A stretch of DNA of 6,282 nt, from assembly GCA_030698935.1 (NCBI GenBank), contig JAUYLR010000082.1, positions 1 to 6,282 of the forward strand, read 5' to 3'. Under the pieces are notes generated by a model. That model ran no database searches, was not told the DNA's origin, and saw only the letters and a list, made by a program, of their open reading frames with translations. A program made the translations under genes and the position numbers. Position 1 is the first letter of the stretch. Every line of letters begins with the position of its first letter. This document shows positions 4,881 through 6,282 of this stretch, in pieces. The stretch comes from a bacterium (GTDB lineage: Bacteria; Patescibacteriota; Minisyncoccia; Phycocordibacterales; UBA2100).

Positions 4881-4975
4881 TTGCAGTTCAAAATTCGGAT
4901 TGTAAACGTTCTATCGCCGCATATTCAGGTTATAATGGCCTGACTGTGGATATTTTGCTGAATTTTGAACTGCAA
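4881..4975. repeat. Exact 16-bp inverted repeat around the DedA start
   Basis: TTGCAGTTCAAAATTC (4881-4896) and GAATTTTGAACTGCAA (4960-4975) are perfect reverse complements separated by 63 bases. The interval holds the TATAAT box and the probable GTG start of the DedA gene; the right arm codes for its residues 6-10 (NFELQ region). The left arm abuts the tandem duplication at 4853-4880. Confidence 0.8.
4931..4936 (+). promoter_or_regulatory. DedA gene -10 box
   Basis: A perfect TATAAT ends nine bases before the GTG start at 4946, which would give a transcript with a leader of about three bases or none. No good -35 is present at 16-18 bases (TTCTAT at 4909-4914 is weak; a TTGTAA at 4900-4905 is too far). 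Confidence 0.5.
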
Positions 4976-5566
4976 GAACTTGTGCAGATGGTCGGCTACC
5001 CGGGGCTTTTCGCGGCGGTTTTTGCCGAAACCGGAGTCTTCTTCATGTTTTTTCTGCCCGGTTCCAGTATGCTTTTTACGGCAGGCCTTCTTGCTTCTCA
5101 CGGGCTATTTAACGTATGGTTGCTCCTGCCCCTGATGACGCTGGCGGCAATACTGGGCGACAGCGCCGGATATTGGTTTGGCACCAAAGTGGGGCCGGCG
5201 CTTTTCAAGCGCGAGGATTCAAGATTCTTCCGCAAGTCTCACGTGGAGAAAACCCGGGTGTTTTATGAGCGTCACGGAGTAATTGCAATAGTGCTGGCTC
5301 GCTTCGTGCCGATTGTCCGGACATTCGCACCCATACTTGCAGGCATCGCCGGCATGCGATACAGGGTATTTCTTATGTACAACATCATAGGCGGAGTGCT
5401 GTGGGGAGCAGGAGTGACATTCGCGGGATACTTCTTAGGAGAAACGTTCCCGCAAGTTGACCGGTATATTACTCCGATTATTGCCGCAATTATCATTACT
5501 TCATTTATTCCGCTTATCAGGGAATGGTACAAGTCCCGCAAACCGCAAGAGGCAGGAACCGTATGA
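4946..5566 (+). CDS. DedA-family (SNARE-associated / VTT) membrane protein
   Basis: Inner-membrane protein of the DedA superfamily, whose members are implicated in envelope integrity, membrane potential and lipid carrier or phospholipid flipping. From the GTG at 4946 it has 206 residues, normal for the family. An open frame runs 57 codons further upstream, but that stretch crosses the glyA terminator and a palindromic repeat and has no family resemblance. Visible: VFAETGVFFMFFLPGSSMLF (25-44) with acidic Glu28 and the re-entrant PGSS, LGDSAGYWFGTKVG (70-83) with Asp72, then VIAIVLARFVPIVRTFAPILAG (112-133), where R119, P122 and R125 match the essential R-x2-P-x2-R pattern, NIIGGVLWGAGVTFAGYFLG (146-165), and a last membrane helix near 175-190 before a basic tail. 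The role here is unknown; no lipid gene adjoins it. Confidence 0.9.
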   Translation: MDILLNFELQELVQMVGYPGLFAAVFAETGVFFMFFLPGSSMLFTAGLLASHGLFNVWLLLPLMTLAAILGDSAGYWFGTKVGPALFKREDSRFFRKSHVEKTRVFYERHGVIAIVLARFVPIVRTFAPILAGIAGMRYRVFLMYNIIGGVLWGAGVTFAGYFLGETFPQVDRYITPIIAAIIITSFIPLIREWYKSRKPQEAGTV

Positions 5567-5719
5567 CATCCGTATCCGGTGTAAACCCCGTTAGAAGCCT
5601 TCTTTCCGTAGTGCAAACAAAGGGACGAGGTGGCGAAACAATAGTTAATATTACTTTATGAACGAGAAAGCCTGCCCGCCAAAGCCATTGCAAAATACAT
5701 GGCACCACCAAAAAACGTT
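5567..5719. other. Intergenic stretch between DedA and HAD genes
   Basis: About 150 bases with no convincing gene. It holds the left part of a split inverted repeat and an AT-rich patch (GTTAATATTAC, 5644-5654) that could serve as a -10 region but lacks a -35. A 24-codon frame starting ATG at 5658 and stopping at 5730-5732 overlaps the HAD start; it could be a leader peptide but resembles nothing. Confidence 0.4.
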
Positions 5720-5790
5720 ATGTCTTTACTAAATAATCAATCTGACCGCGCAGGCTCTTTAGGCGATGGCAGGCGGGCTTCTAACGGGGT
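5585..5790. repeat. Split inverted repeat spanning the HAD gene start
   Basis: ACCCCGTTAGAAGCC (5585-5599) is the exact reverse complement of GGCTTCTAACGGGGT (5776-5790). The stretch just inside the right arm (5762-5780) instead pairs, 15 of 19, with 5668-5686. The two left pieces are joined by a shared AAGCCT (5595-5600 and 5668-5673). Deleting one copy with the 67 bases between would restore a left arm of 29 bases pairing at 25 positions. This looks like a palindromic element broken by a 73-bp insertion or duplication. Confidence 0.6.
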
Positions 5791-6282
5791 AAAAAGATGT
5801 CCGCGTGCTGTGTTGTTTGACCTTGATAACACTGTCGCGGAAAGCTTCCGGCCGCCTTCGCCCGAAGTTGCAGGAGGATTGCGGGCACTTTTGAAGCTCA
5901 TGCCCGTCGCGATTATGTCTGGTGCAAGCTTTGAACGGATGGAAAAAGATCTTCTGCCGGCGCTTCCAAAAGATGCCGATGTGAGCCGTCTCTACTTGTT
6001 TCCCGACACCGCCGCGCAATGTTACATAAATGACACCGGCGCGTGGCGGAGCGTGTATAAATTTTCTTTCACAAAAAAAGAATACGAGGACATCATGCTG
6101 GCATTCAAAGATGCGCTGGAGGAAACGGGCATCCTCAATGACGCTCCGCGCTGGGGAGATTTGTTCCTTGCCCGCGAAACGCAAGTGACATTTTCCGGGC
6201 TCGGCGTTGATGCGCAGGGGGATGTGAAAGCCTCGTGGGACCCAAATCGCGCGAAGCGCGCGAGGCTCAAGGAGATTCTTGA
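5720..6282 (+). CDS. HAD-superfamily hydrolase, 5' part (phosphomannomutase-like HAD-IIB)
   Basis: The frame is open from ATG 5720 to the window edge (187 complete codons, no stop), so the C-terminus is missing. Motif I is clear: AVLFDLDNT (30-38), with nucleophile Asp34, general acid Asp36 and Thr38. Motif II is AIMSGAS (64-70) with Ser67. After it comes an alpha/beta cap region, WGDLFLARETQVTFSGLG (145-162), like the substrate-cap sequence of Cof-type (HAD-IIB) and eukaryotic-type phosphomannomutase proteins, and a W-D-P-N-R-x-K-R stretch typical of the same group. Motifs III and IV lie outside the window. The likely role is a cytosolic sugar-phosphate phosphatase or mutase; the substrate is not determinable. 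The first 28 residues are not HAD-like, and residues about 15-24 are encoded by the right arm of an inverted repeat. The start is therefore uncertain: no other ATG, GTG or TTG lies in frame between 5720 and motif I. Confidence 0.8.
   Translation, partial: MSLLNNQSDRAGSLGDGRRASNGVKRCPRAVLFDLDNTVAESFRPPSPEVAGGLRALLKLMPVAIMSGASFERMEKDLLPALPKDADVSRLYLFPDTAAQCYINDTGAWRSVYKFSFTKKEYEDIMLAFKDALEETGILNDAPRWGDLFLARETQVTFSGLGVDAQGDVKASWDPNRAKRARLKEIL

Noticed and set aside
4775..4945. 57-codon N-terminal extension of the DedA gene from a GTG at 4775
   Set aside because: It runs through the glyA terminator, the palindromic element and the tandem repeat, and would be far longer than family members; GTG 4946 behind TATAAT fits.
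5759..6184. Minus-strand open frame opposite the HAD gene
   Set aside because: The plus strand has clear HAD motifs I and II in order; the minus frame is cysteine- and arginine-rich with no recognisable family.
6247..6263. 7-bp hairpin TCGCGCG / CGCGCGA near the right edge
   Set aside because: It lies in conserved HAD coding sequence for N-R-A-K-R-A-R, where GC-rich codons make such symmetry easily.

Overview
The window looks like a stretch of a small-genome bacterium with spare gene starts, most likely of the Candidate Phyla Radiation (Patescibacteria, perhaps Parcubacteria). The assignment is an inference. It rests on several genes whose -10 box lies only 5-9 bases before the start codon (probable leaderless transcripts), few Shine-Dalgarno sequences, a four-helix-bundle (23S rRNA intervening-sequence-type) protein gene, and several palindromic repeats between genes. 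TGA is used as a stop after the CYTH and DedA genes, so a TGA-recoded lineage is not indicated.

Layout: folA (dihydrofolate reductase) runs leftward from 586. From a 29-base divergent gap a CYTH-domain protein runs rightward (616-1290), followed by a four-helix-bundle gene flanked by short inverted repeats, dcd (dCTP deaminase, 1766-2314), thyA (thymidylate synthase, 2471-3442) and glyA (serine hydroxymethyltransferase, 3491-4759). A palindromic element containing an intrinsic terminator follows glyA. Next come a DedA-family membrane protein (4946-5566) and a HAD-superfamily hydrolase (from 5720) that leaves the window at its right edge; between and around them lie inverted repeats.

The metabolic core is one pathway. 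Dcd supplies the uracil deoxynucleotide, ThyA methylates dUMP to dTMP using methylene-tetrahydrofolate, FolA regenerates tetrahydrofolate from the dihydrofolate that ThyA produces, and GlyA recharges it with a one-carbon unit from serine. The whole thymidylate cycle is thus encoded within 4.7 kb. The CYTH, four-helix-bundle, DedA and HAD genes have no evident part in it.

The strongest unusual observation is a 149-bp MITE-like element (2321-2469) with 14-bp terminal inverted repeats and a perfect 5-bp target duplication (TATGC) that contains the thyA ATG. Removing it puts thyA two bases after the dcd stop, so the element appears to have landed exactly on the thyA start, duplicated the ATG, and left an open frame running through itself that stops 7 bases before the surviving ATG. 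ThyA also lacks the paired arginines that bind the dUMP phosphate across the dimer, and Dcd has Asn in place of the conserved Asp of its IDPG motif. No wholly new multi-gene system, CRISPR array, tRNA or rRNA was seen.
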